Positions 25,601 through 37,000 of a stretch of DNA of 64,000 bases are shown here, piece by piece. Below the pieces are notes generated by a model. That model did no database searches, was not told the DNA's origin, and worked only from the letters and a program-made list of their open reading frames with translations. A program made the position numbers and the translations under genes. Source of the DNA: Cinclus cinclus (Eukaryota; Chordata; Aves; Passeriformes; Cinclidae); the NCBI RefSeq assembly GCF_963662255.1, contig NC_085049.1:63845158-63909157 (forward strand). The letters run 5' to 3'. Numbering within the stretch: the first letter of the stretch is position 1; each line of letters starts with the position of its first letter.

Positions 25601-28040
25601 TATATCCACTGATGTCTTCTATTTTAAAATTTGTACTCTGGCTCTACTGAGCTTAATGGTAGAAACCCCTCTGAGTTTATCTTTTAACTTATCACAGCAC
25701 TATGGCACTTAAAAGCAATTCTGTCTTTTGACTTTGTAATGCCAAAAATACTAATTTTCTCAGGCAATCTACCCACCACTATGCATGATTTTAAGTATCT
25801 ACCACAAATAGCACACTACTTAGTCACAGACATCTCTGCCACAATTGTATGGGACGGTGAAACTGTTCAGATGCTTTTAGGATCTGCTGACTCAGATGGT
25901 GAACAGAGCTTGTACTCCCAACACTAATTCCCCACTTGGCCTCTATCCTGCCAGGCTGGATTCAGGTCAAGGTGACATAGACTAAGCATGGATTAAACCA
26001 CAGGTCCAACCAGCAGCATGTGTACATAATAACAAAACCTTCTCTAAAGATATGCCACTGCGCTGCAGGAGCTTGAGGATTTATCTAATCTAGCAACTAT
26101 TTTCAGCTTGCTCAACTAAGGCAGCAAAGAACTCTAAATGAGCTTTCAAACTCAAGACTTTTTCTGACCATACTTTCTCAGTATACTCCTCCAAAGACTG
26201 TATCTGCAAAATGCATTGAAATATTTTCCTGGCTTCTCTACATATTTTACAGCTATTTATACATTGCTTTCTTTGTGTGAGGATGAGCCTTGCTGCTCTG
26301 TGAAATGTTGATCTACCCAGAAACATTATATAATAGACATTTAAAGAGTCAAAAACAATCTCTAATACTGTTGATCAAAAACCGTAAGATCTCTAAATGA
26401 AATCTCTTTACTTTTACTCAAGCTACAGTGAATTTCAAGAAGTGTCCCTCAAAGAGATTTTACTTCTTTTTTTCCCCTTTTAATAAACTACTAAGATCTG
26501 TAGCTGCATAAATTTCTATTTTTACAAAAAAACCCCATAACCCTGCCTGTGTTGTGGGAGATGTTTCAAAAAGGGGAGTTTGCAACTGTAGGAATAATCC
26601 TTTTTTTAATATAAAGGTGTTATACATGCTTCCTTTATGGACTGAGAACAGAAAAGAAACAAACCAACTCCAGTATGTGGTTCCCCTCTCTCCCCAACAG
26701 GCTGGCTTCATATTTACTTCTCCCTCATTTCCCCCCTTTGTTTGTCTAGTAATATTTAAAGTCCTAATTTTCTAGCTGTTTCTGCCTCTTGCTGTCCAGA
26801 TGCATCTCTTGATTGACCCTTTTTTCTCTCTTTGCTGTATGCAGTAGCCCCACTTCTACTTCTGTGAGCTCTGCTTTCTATTCCTCCTTCCTTCTGCCAT
26901 TGCCTCCTTGTGCCCTTGAACTCCATCTCAGTTCTTGCCTTTTCTCTCTTTCCTGGTACTCTGCAAGATTACCATCTGAGTCACTACAGCAGCCCTCCTT
27001 TAAAGCCAGCAGAGGTAGGATGGTCACTGTGAGGAAGAAGAATCCCATTTCCACCCACACTTCAGAACCGCTGGCCATCAGTGAGTAATGGGAATTATCT
27101 GACTCAGTGTGTCTTGGAAGGAAACAAGTACCCTTCTCTGATCAATGTGAAAAACATGGAGGCAAAAATAAAGTAACACAATTTCCACCATCTTGAATTA
27201 TCCTCCTAGAAAAAGATAGAAGAAATACTCCTAGAAATACATGCACAATAATTATTCCCTAAATTAGCTGGCAGGAGACACCCAACCCTGTCTGTTGATT
27301 TTAGTCACCTAAATAATTTTAGATTTTGTAGGGTTTTTTGCTATGTCCCCTGCAGAGCTCACACGGAGTGATCTAGATTCTTGGTGTCATGTTTCTCACG
27401 TAAATTAATTGTTTTCCAATAGATTATAGCTATGTGATCCTGCTATGAACAGACATGAACAGAATCAGAGGAAGAATCTGTGCCATTCTACCATTCCTGT
27501 TAATGCAGCTGTAAAAAGGAGAAAGACTTTTGTTTGGTCTTAGTTAATATTTGTATAGCTGATAGTATAAAAAAAAATAAATAAAAAAGAGCAATTTGGA
27601 TATAGAAAATGAGAGCGCGACTTCGTAACACTTCCTAGAACTATTTATTTGCAGTGTAAAACTACTTAGATCTATGGCTTTTAATGTTCATACTTTTCAA
27701 CAAAATTTGCTTTTGAATAAAAAAATAGTTTATAATTCATTGCAGAGTCCTGTGGCGTCATTTATTTCCCTACCAGTGTACATTGGTACAGATGGAATAC
27801 TGGTTGGCATTTCACTTCTAACATTGCAACAAGTGCAGCATCCATGTAAACACTTTTTCTTTGGGTATGCGTGTGTGTCATCACCAATACCCGCCTTCTA
27901 ATATACTAACAGAAAATAATTTTAATCCTTCTTAAAGCGCTGTTAGCTTTATTAGAGGAAGGCCAATACCGATCAGGACGTTCAGTCTCTTGCTTCATTC
28001 AAAGCGATTTTAGAGGGGAAATGAGGATATTTACGAGAAG
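22616..28040. other. Intergenic region between TMCC3 and CEP83
   Basis: About 5.4 kb lies between the TMCC3 end signal and the CEP83 CpG island. Apart from the CR1 element at 24040-25079 I see no gene. The ORFs around 24.0-24.7 kb on both strands lie within that CR1 and are not host genes. Confidence 0.7.
24040..25079 (+). mobile_element. CR1 LINE, 5'-truncated, 3' end intact
   Basis: The text runs through typical avian CR1 terminal sequence: a segment resembling the ORF2 3' part, then the stretch around GGCTGGAAGGGCAACCTTAT, a CTGTTCAGCCTGGAGGAGAC segment, and a 3' end at TATTCTGTGATTCTGTGATA. The repeated TTCTGTGA at the end is the diagnostic CR1 tail, in place of poly(A). Frames are broken, so this is a dead copy in sense orientation to both neighbouring genes. 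The 5' boundary is approximate. Confidence 0.85.
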
Positions 28041-28079
28041 ATGGTGCTAGTACTTCAGCTGCTCGTGGCAGCCGATCTC

Positions 28080-28189
28080 GGCTCTCCCTGAGGGCTCTCC
28101 CGCCATGACGGACCCGCCCGTCTCCCCCGCAGCGTTCCCAGCGTGCCCCGCGCGCCGCGGGCCCCGGCGGGCGGCGCCGCCGGCGGGAG
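28080..28189 (+). other. CEP83: Probable CEP83 first (noncoding) exon
   Basis: The donor GGGAG|GTGAGAG after 28189 is a near-perfect splice donor inside the CpG island, and the YY1 motif lies just downstream. The transcription start is not resolved, so the 5' limit is approximate. The exon contains an ATG at 28105 in good context (CCGCCATGA). If spliced to the exon beginning at 33786, it would make a 33-codon upstream ORF that stops before the main start. Confidence 0.5.
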
Positions 28190-28197
28190 GTGAGAGG

Positions 28198-28206
28198 CGC
28201 CATTTT
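28198..28206 (-). promoter_or_regulatory. YY1-type motif near CEP83 TSS
   Basis: The - strand reads AAAATGGCG, fitting the YY1 consensus AANATGGCG. YY1 sites are commonly found just downstream of TSSs in CpG-island promoters. Confidence 0.5.
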
Positions 28207-28264
28207 TAAATCGCTCGGGCCGGCGGCAGCTACGCCTGGCTGGGCTGTGGGTTCCGCTGTGCGA

Positions 28265-28350
28265 GGGGGAGCCGGGGTGCGCGAAGGACCGGGCTGTAAG
28301 GGGGGAACCGGGCTGCGAGCGGGGCCGGGCTGTGGTGGGGGCTGGGCTGA
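28265..28350 (+). repeat. G-rich imperfect tandem repeat in CpG island
   Basis: About four to five copies of a unit of roughly 16-20 bases share a core CCGGGCTG (variants CCGGGGTG, GCTGGGCTG) and are separated by G runs of 3-6. It lies in the probable first intron of CEP83 within 160 bases of the first donor. Several G runs of three or more give G-quadruplex potential on the coding strand. Confidence 0.6.
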
Positions 28351-31300
28351 CCGCGGCCTTTCTGCGTACGTGGGGTTGCACCTCTTGGCGATCGGGCGGG
28401 GAGGCCCCTGAGGCCCTGCTCGGGCCCGGGCCGGTGTTCACCGCGCAGCCGGGCCGGGAGAGCCCAGCGCTCCGCGATGCCCGCTGCTCCGCCTCCGGGA
28501 ACAGCCTGCTGCGGCCTCCGTGGCCTGCTGCCTTCGGGATCGCCTGGCACAGTTCAGGGGCGAGAGGAGCCCTCTCGCTGCAGGCTTTCGAGTGTTTATA
28601 CGCTTGTCTTCTCTGCTTTCCCCCTGCGATCCTCAGCCACGTTCGCTGCGAGGGAAGTTATTATTTTTCCGTGCTTCTGGATATGTGTTAGTCGTGTTAC
28701 TTTTGGTCCTCTCGCCGAGTCCTACGTCCATAAGTTAAAATAAGTAACAGTAAAAAGTTCGCGATGACTTAAGCAGCTCCCTTGGCTTCTCACTCGATCT
28801 TCGTCCACATAATGTAGAGTGTATGTAAAATCATATTTATGCCTACAAAAGGTATGGGATACGTATGCCAATGTGAAGCCTATGCCCTCCCTGATCATCT
28901 TGATTTTTGAGTCAATATGAAAGGGAAGTAATTTCTCTGAAGAGTTTTTGCTGTGGGCTATAGCTGTATTTACAAAAAGCACCTATTTGTATGCCCGACT
29001 AGAAGGCTGAGATTTTAGTGAGTGAATGTTTGTGCATTTGAAGGTTTCTTGCCATGAAAAAACACTGGAAAACGTACATGGTGTGCATGGACTGGCTGCT
29101 CCTGAGTACAGGTCAGTTTACTAGCTGAAGCTCCCATTCAAAATACAATTTGATCCCTAACTGCTGTCAGTTTGACGTGCTAGTGTATGTGGCTAAAGCA
29201 CAAATTTTAACTCTGAGTTAAGAGAGAACCTTGTTTGTTGTTTTTTGCCTAATAAGTAATCAGATCTATAGTATAATACGAAACTGAAAGGGTAGTAACA
29301 TGTGCAGTGTGTAGGGATAGACACTGTAATATGTGGTTAACTGTAGTTGAAACTTTTAGCTTGAGCCTTAGTGTTGTGGAGAGAGTGCTAGTAGCTTGCA
29401 TGAGACTGATGTCTTCTGTAATGCAGCTGTCATACAGGTATCCTCCAGTATTTCTGCACTTTGGTGCACAAAAGTGTTAAGTGCTTATTTTCACTGGTTT
29501 CTCTGCAATCACATCTGAGTAGTGTCTAGGTTATGGAGCTCTGTAACAAAGATTTTCCTGTTTCTCTTTGGTTTTGCTTTTTTATGGTAAAATGTGGTGT
29601 GCTGTCACATTTCTCAAATTATATAGAGGGGCGTTTGGGGTTTGTTTGTTTGTTACACACCTGATGTTCATGGGAAGTCTGATCTCTTCTGAGTGTGTTG
29701 CATGTTGTTTAAGATAAGGATTGTTTCACTGAATTGTGACCATCTAAAATCTGGGTAACTAGTCCAAGGCTGTGATTTTGTGAACATCTGAGCTCTGTGT
29801 TGTGCCAGCTCTCTGCTCCTGAAAGGAGAAAGGCTTGCTCCTCCTCCTGTCTGTTTACTTGGCTCTTTGTTCCTTTCCCCTAGTCCGTACCAGCTGCCCA
29901 CTTTCACTGATGATGTCGCTTGCTGGATTTTTCCATGAGCTCGTGTGACTCACTGACCTCACAGAAAAACTATTGAGTGTCTTCTGCTTGTTGAGTGTGT
30001 TGGCTTCTTGAGTTAAAACAGTTCATGAAGGGGTCTGATGAATGACAAACACAGGAATGGGGATAAAGAAATGAGGAGTGGAACCCTCCAGTTCCTTGTG
30101 ACAGTGAACTCTTGTGTTGGGTTACACTTTTGCATTAGTTCATTTTCTGGTCTTGCTGTAGAGTTTTGAGCAGGGATGAGAAGGGGGTGGTGTTTGAAGA
30201 GTTGCTTTCATGAGGCTGTGCTTTCCTTGAGTTTTTCACTCTCAGGTAAATAGTTCATTGTTTCAGAAGATCTTGGCTAATTCAATTGGAAAAAAAGAAA
30301 GAACAAATAAAGAGGTCTGGAGTTGTGAGAAGTGCAGGCAGCAGAGGAATTAGACTGTAAGTTGTGTGAAGAAGCTCTTTGACTTCCACAGATTTTACTG
30401 CTTGAGCAAAACTTGACACAAGGCTAAATAGTGTCTGTTTTTCATTGTTAGTTGTAAAATTATATTCATTGTATCCTCTAGCTGTTTAAAACTGTGTTCA
30501 AACACAACAAATTTAAGTGTTTTAAGTGTGGCTGTGGCATGGAAAAGAGAGCCCTGAGTGAGTTATGTGTGGCACTCAGGGGAATTACCAATACACGGTG
30601 CAGTCATGTAATTTGGTTATGCCAGGTGAACACGAAGGAAGCCCTCCTATTGAAAACAAAATGCCATAAGAATTCATATTAAAAAAAAATTATATTGATA
30701 TATTTTTCTCTAAATGCAAGTGAGAATACTTGCATTTACTTAAGAGCTTGTAGCAAAGAAAAAAGTTAAAATAAAATAGCTGAAAAATCTTGCAAAAGAA
30801 AAGCCCTTTCATGATGTGCAGCTATAAAGAGGGGAGATACATAGTAGGTCATTCAGCAGTGTTTCTCTCTTTAGGAGGAGAAATAATTGGAGAAGGAAGG
30901 TTTTTCTTGGAAATGTAATTGATTCACTTCACTTAGCTATTCTACAGTTAGTATTGCCATTTTGCCTGTAGAGTGTGCATTTCCTAGGTTTCAGGGCTCT
31001 GCACCAATGCCTTTATACCTGTGGAAAATGATATTAAGATTTTGAAGGATGAATTTGGGGTGACTGATACAAGTTTGCAATTTGGTAGCTTGATAAAATT
31101 TGGCAAGTAAATAGGTGTAGTATTAAATTTAGATATGATGGTGGGTTTAGTTTCTTTAAAGGATGTTTTATGCTTCTCCACTTCTTGAACACATCTCCAA
31201 GGGAGGAGGAACCTAGTGTTCTTTTAAAGTATTTCTCAGAAATTATGGGTGTAGTCTTTGTGTAATTTTGAAGATTATTTTAAGACCTGTTCCCTGACTG

Positions 31301-32067
31301 TGACCAACTACTCTTAGCCATTAGCATTAGAAGAGATTCTGATTGATAATATACTTGAAGTATTTGTATCCCTAAATGTTGTTGACTATTGACACTTTAC
31401 TGCCAGAAATTATTTTGTGATGTGGGGAAAAGAACCCCAAAGCAACAAAAAACTTTTTTTGCGTGTGAATAGGTTAAATATTACAAATTGCTCTCTGTGT
31501 TTTCGAGGAAAGAGCTCTCATGAAGTAATAAAATCTTGTCTGTTTCAGTTGTCACCAGGAATGCGAATCATGTCATTTGCCGCTAGATGTCCCTGCAAGC
31601 CAAAAGAGTTTGGTTTCCTTAAATACAACAGGTTTTTGAAGTCTGGAGCGTTGTTTTGTCAGCTGCAATTATCTCCCTCTCTTTTCTCCTTTTATCTTTT
31701 TTATGAAATCTTCATGCATATGAATACATAGCCAGGTGTGTGTCTTGCTTTGTAATTTGTGCACTTTTTGATAGTACCAAAAGCTGTGAGGAGAGAATAT
31801 ACTTCTCACCTGCAGCAGCTTGGAATAGGGAGTACAAAAGGCTGTGTTTCAGCTTATCTTTTGGCTGATGTGCTCTCAGAAAATGTAGTGTTTTCTTGGT
31901 GACTTTGCCTTTATCTCCAATGTGCCACTTGAGAAATACCTCTTACTCAAGTAAGCAGCAGGATTCATACCTGACATTTAATGCTGTGTTCCTAATTCTG
32001 AGCTTTGGCTTACAGTTTGATAGTTAGATTTAGTATCTATAGCATATGAAATCAAAGTACTATTGCC

Positions 32068-32145
32068 TGGTTGTTGGGGTCTTTTTGTTGCTTTGTTTTG
32101 TTGGTTTGTTCTTTTTGTTTCTGTGGGTTTTGTTGTTTGTTTTTA
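32068..32145 (+). repeat. T/G-rich tract
   Basis: T-rich with G, GG and GGGG interruptions in CEP83 intron 1, similar in style to those at 3.6, 6.3 and 37.5 kb. Confidence 0.7.
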
Positions 32146-33803
32146 ATCATGTTTATGTTAATCCTGTTGATAATGCTTAGAAATTCTTAGGGACATGCTG
32201 CCTTGAATTTTCTCTGTGTACCAGAGCTTTCCTCTCACATGATTTATTGTCTTTAGCATCACTGACCTGTTCTCCTCATCCAGCTGCTTGTTTAACAATT
32301 GAAAATATCTTTATATTGACTTTGAATATTACTGTTGTCCTTTGTTTCTCAACAGTAAACAAAATTCAGGGATGAAAAAGATTGTATTGATTAGAAGGGT
32401 CTTCAGAACCTATGTCATTAATGTTTGAAATTGGTTGTGCATTTAGGACAGGTATAGAGGAGAATGTTCTTTATTCTGATTTCTTCCTCTTCATCCTCTG
32501 AGCAAATTTGGATAAAGCAGAAAACAAACTTGCTGTTGTTGCTTTGCCTAGACTAATGTTATAAGTGGTAGATTTTTCTCTGACCCGTTCTCATTTTAGC
32601 AATGAAGGAAGAAAAAATGGGAAAGAAAGTCTTTTCTTGACGTTTTCTTGACATTATCATGTCTTAATGAAATGGGTGGGGTTTTTTTTTCCCCATATGG
32701 AAGACAGATTTTCATCTTGCTTATAGTCCAGGGGTTTATAAAATAAAATTGTAAGTGTTTAAGATACATCCATGAAAGAGTGCAGTGGTAGAAAACATAC
32801 GTGCAAATGTGCATGTAAAGAAGGTGAGATATTTGTGGTGATAGTAGAGATTTATCGTTTAGTTTTACTTCATACAAAGGTACACTTTGCACACTGTAGA
32901 CATGGACTTCTTAGGCATCAGTCCAGCTATGCAAAAAGCTAAAGTGGCAGAGTAGTTGTTTTCAAAGCTTTCTAACTTCCCTAAAATTCAGTAAAAGTCC
33001 TCCCTCCCCCAGATCCCATAAAAGTGTCAGTAGTGATCAGATTGCTATTACCTATTGTTTCAAATATCAAAAAGCACTAATGAGGCATATTAGAAGACTT
33101 CCTTATTTCTCAGGAACTCTTGATTTGCAGCTTTCCTCACACTAATCTGATATCACATTGTGCAAATGTCTTTCTGGAAGGCTCACAAGAAACCACAAGA
33201 TAAACTTTGAAAATAAGGAAGTGACATATTTCAGGACTCAACTGTGGGCAGGTGTGTTCCAGGCTGTCCCTGACACCTTAACTCTTCTCCAGAAATGGCT
33301 TGATAAGAATTCAACAGAGAACTTTCTGCTTTTCTTCCAGCTAAAATACTGGTTTATTGATTAACACAACCTGTTAGGATAGTGTGACAGACTTTCACTT
33401 TAATGAGGAGTAGGCAAAGCCGTGGGTCTGCTGTCTGTGAACTCTGCTTGAACTCGGATTAAAAAGGCATAATTAGGGCATGTAGTCTCAGTGTATAGAA
33501 TAAGTAAAAATAACATTTCATGTAGCCTTACAGATAGTAGTGCTTGTTCTTATTTTGTATTGACTCAAATGAGCTTCATGTTTAAGTGTATTCTATGTCC
33601 CGGAAGGGCTATTGCTTCTCAGGGCAGGCTGCATGAACAGAGAAGAGTTGGACTTTCAGTTAAGGTTTCTAACCTGTGTTACAGCAGAACCAGGATTCTT
33701 CTGTACTTAAAGCAAAAGCAGTGTGTGAAACCTTTGAACTGTGAATGTACTTGAATGCTAATTATATGTCCTTGAATTTGTTCAGGTGTCTTGATCTTCT
33801 GAG

Positions 33804-33839
33804 ATGCCAGTGGAAGGAGTGGATGGTCTTGTAAATTAG
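33804..33839 (+). other. Upstream ORF in CEP83 5' UTR
   Basis: ATG at 33804, 11 codons, then TAG at 33837-33839. It is in the same frame as the CEP83 start at 33891 and ends 51 bases before it. The context (GAGATGC) is moderate. It would lie in the mature 5' UTR if the acceptor at 33785 is used. Confidence 0.4.
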
Positions 33840-33890
33840 TTATACAATAATCTTGTCTTCTCCATACTCATCGTGAACACTTATAATAAA

Positions 33891-34039
33891 ATGGATGGTT
33901 TGGGCAACCTCCTTCCTCCTGTGGGTGAAAATGGTGATGCAGCTAATTCACAAGAAATACTAAAACTTTTGATGGATGAAAAAATGCGAAGTGAACACCA
34001 TAAAACAAATTATCAAACTCTAAGGGCAGAACATCTAAG
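33891..34039 (+). CDS. CEP83: CEP83 coding exon 1
   Basis: Contains the start codon and residues 1-49 plus two bases of codon 50. The donor is AAG|GTACAT. The exon probably begins at 33786, after TTTGTTCAG. It encodes [16 protein letters not shown] and the conserved [15 protein letters not shown] block. Confidence 0.93.
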
Positions 34040-37000
34040 GTACATAAATTTAAACAAGTTTCTCTGAGATGTTAAAAGATGAAGCTAAATTTGGATTGGA
34101 TTGGATTGGAAGGGATTTATTTGTACATGTGAGATGTGTGTTAGCTATTTCTGTGTGTAAGGACAGATTTGAGTGTTCATATTAGAAAATAAACAATTCA
34201 AAGTACCTTAAAACATTGCAGATAATGTTTCTGCACTACTTTTTATGCTTGTAAGTGTGGGATAACTTTTCAGTATATTACAGGAAGAGGATATTAATAG
34301 CTTAATTCTTATTTGGTGCTTGGATGTTTGCTTCTGTGTGTATTTTGAGCTTTAAGGTCTAATTTTACAAGGTGAATGTAAAGTAAGTATGTATTTTATC
34401 TTTCAGATTACAAGAGGATTATACCAAATCACAAGATGAACTGAAACGGTTGTTAGTTGAAAAACAGACTGTACATGACAAATTTCAGCAGCTTCTTGCT
34501 GACTTTCAAGAGCAGTTGCTGGCTAAAACACAAGAGTTGGAACAAGTGAAGCTGCAGGTGAGATAATTTACTTGAAGGACTTAGTATGTATTTTTATCCT
34601 GTAGTGGGGCCATGCATATTTTTCTGTTAATGCAGCATTCATGTACCCAGCTTGAATATATTTCAGATGTCTTGAAATTCACCCAATATTAGTAATGGCT
34701 CTTCTCTAGAGTGACTATGGGTTGAAATTACTGTTTCCTTGTTTAACTGAATCATCCAAATCCTGTTGTTAGGAGCTGTGTAAGACTCTGTCTATCTGTG
34801 CTTGCTCTGCTGTTAAGGGGAGAATCATCTGCCTTCCAGGGTAACTTAGGTGCCTAAATCTGTTAGAATAAGTGACTAGAAAAACAGGTATTTGTTTCTT
34901 TTTGTGATGACAGCTTTCTTCATTATTTTTCTTTTTAAAAAATCAAACAAAACAAAATAAAACAAAAAAACCTCCTCAACATTTAAGATAACTTGGGTGA
35001 CAGTCTGTGTAGCTGCTTTTGAGGAAACATGCCCTGTTTCCTTTTGCAGGGCACGTTGTTAGGAAATAAATATAATCTCTAACCAAACAATCCCAGACTC
35101 TGAATGGAGAAGATGTGCCTCAGTACCATAACTGGAACTAGTTTCCAGGGACTTCAGGGTACAGATAAATGAAAGAAATTCAGAGTAAATAAGAATATGT
35201 CACAGTTATGGATGAAATTTTTTTGTTTTAAACTTTGTTTCTTGGTAGGTAGTTTGCTGTGTGAACCATACCAAGAAATTTTAACAAAATACTATACAGA
35301 ATGGAACTTAAAGCAAGGAATTTTTCCTGATGGCTTTTCTCATTCAAACCAGTACCCATGTATTCATTGGAGAGCACTGATGTGTTTTGCAAATAATTGT
35401 TTGGTGTTGCTCATTTTGATCTTTCCGGGTTGGTTCGTTTACTGTTTAAGTAAGACACTAATTCTTTGTCTTTTATATGAAACTGCTTTTCCTTCCCCCA
35501 TCCCCCACAAAGGATTTAAATCTCTTGGCAATTCCGCCTGAAATTTGTGTTGCTTCTGCTGATAAATGCTGACATTCTGAATGCTTTAGGTATCTTCCCA
35601 GAATATTTTTAGTTCACTAATATGTTTTTTTTGCTTCTGTAACTACTATTGACTAATTGTTTGTGATACTTTTCTGCTGGCTAGATGACCTATCACGGTG
35701 TGAATAACTGTATATGACTAATTATTTGTGATACTTTTCTGTTTTAAGGTGCTAACTCCTCAAAATTTAGAACGGTTAAAAGCAAAAATATATGAGGAAT
35801 TGTCATCTCCTATGAGAGAGCGTTATCAGAAGCTAGAAAATGTAAGTCATAAGTATTGAATTTTATTTCATTTAGAGTAGTGATTGCTGATTTATAGTTG
35901 TACTTAAAACCTTAGGAAATTAAAACTGAAAGGGGAGCAAAGTATGACATTATTTATGTGCTACCATTGTCCCAAGGGAAGGTTGAAATCATGGAAGAGG
36001 GAAGAGGTGGCATTCAGTTCATCAAAGATAATTTGTGAAGCAATAGGAACATCATTCCACGGACATTTAAAGGAAACAAATTTGAAAACTTTTAATTGAT
36101 TTAATTTTTTTTTTTTTGGTCTAACATAGGAAGTGGAAAAATACCGAACACTATATAACAAACTTCGTTATGACCATACCTTTCTGAAATCAGAATTTGA
36201 GCATCAAAAGGAAGAACATGCACATATTTTAGAAGAGAAGAAAATAAAATATGAGGCTGAGGTACGTGGAATATTATAGCAGCTTAGAAAGTATCTGTGA
36301 CAAAGCTGCTTGAACATTGTGGAACTGTTGGTACATGAAGGGTTGTCAGTTTGACTTCAAATTTGTTTCTATTCTCTTAATTCTCAAAGCACTTCTGTGA
36401 CTTAGCCTAAGGCTACCTCTGTAGATTTGTTCAGTGATGGGTTGCAATATTATTTGTGCTATCAAAAGTAAAAATACCTTGCTTTCTGGTAAAAAAGCTT
36501 GATGGAATTTGTGACATGATACTAATTTGAAATTAATAAATTATCTGAGTAACCAATTTAAGTTTAGACTTTAGATTACCTATGTGGCAACTTACCTAGG
36601 AAGATATTGTTAATAGCAGATAAGGGTACATTTTGCAATGTACCTGTTGTGATCTTAGTTTGAATCAAGATGGTGATAATCAAAAGGATACTGAAAACTT
36701 TGGTAACTTTATTTCAATTGTATTAGCTCTTGAAGAGATCATTCATTCATTTCTTTGGACTTTCAAAAGTGTATGTAACTAAATAAATTGCCATCTTATT
36801 TGTTTTAAATATATACAGCATTGTAAATGAGTTGCAGATGTTATTTGCATATCCATTTAAATATTTGTCTGGGAGCATATCTTCTAAGGTGCCAGATTTG
36901 AATGTATTACTCCAAACATCAGACACAAGTCAAAGCAATCATCACTTTCAAAATCAATCCAAGTTTGCAAATGCAATGCATTAAAAACAGAACAGTTGTC

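Larger units (their letters stand above)
28060..28650 (+). promoter_or_regulatory. CEP83: CpG-island promoter of CEP83
   Basis: This is the only strongly GC- and CpG-rich stretch in the window, set in AT-rich flanks. It holds a good splice donor at 28189/28190, a YY1-type motif (AAAATGGCG on the - strand) at 28198-28206, and GC-box-like G runs. No TATA box is apparent. It lies 5.7 kb upstream of the CEP83 start codon, as expected for a housekeeping ciliary gene with a noncoding first exon. Bidirectional activity is possible, but no divergent gene is seen. Confidence 0.75.
28190..33785 (+). other. CEP83: CEP83 first intron (inferred)
   Basis: Intron inferred between the donor in the CpG island and the acceptor TTTGTTCAG at 33785. 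Further noncoding exons could lie within it. It contains T/G-rich sequence near 32.07-32.15 kb and otherwise nothing I recognise. Confidence 0.5.

Noticed and set aside
28332..28691. 119-codon frame in the CpG island
   Set aside because: GC-rich sequence has few stops. The frame overlaps several others and shows no family resemblance.
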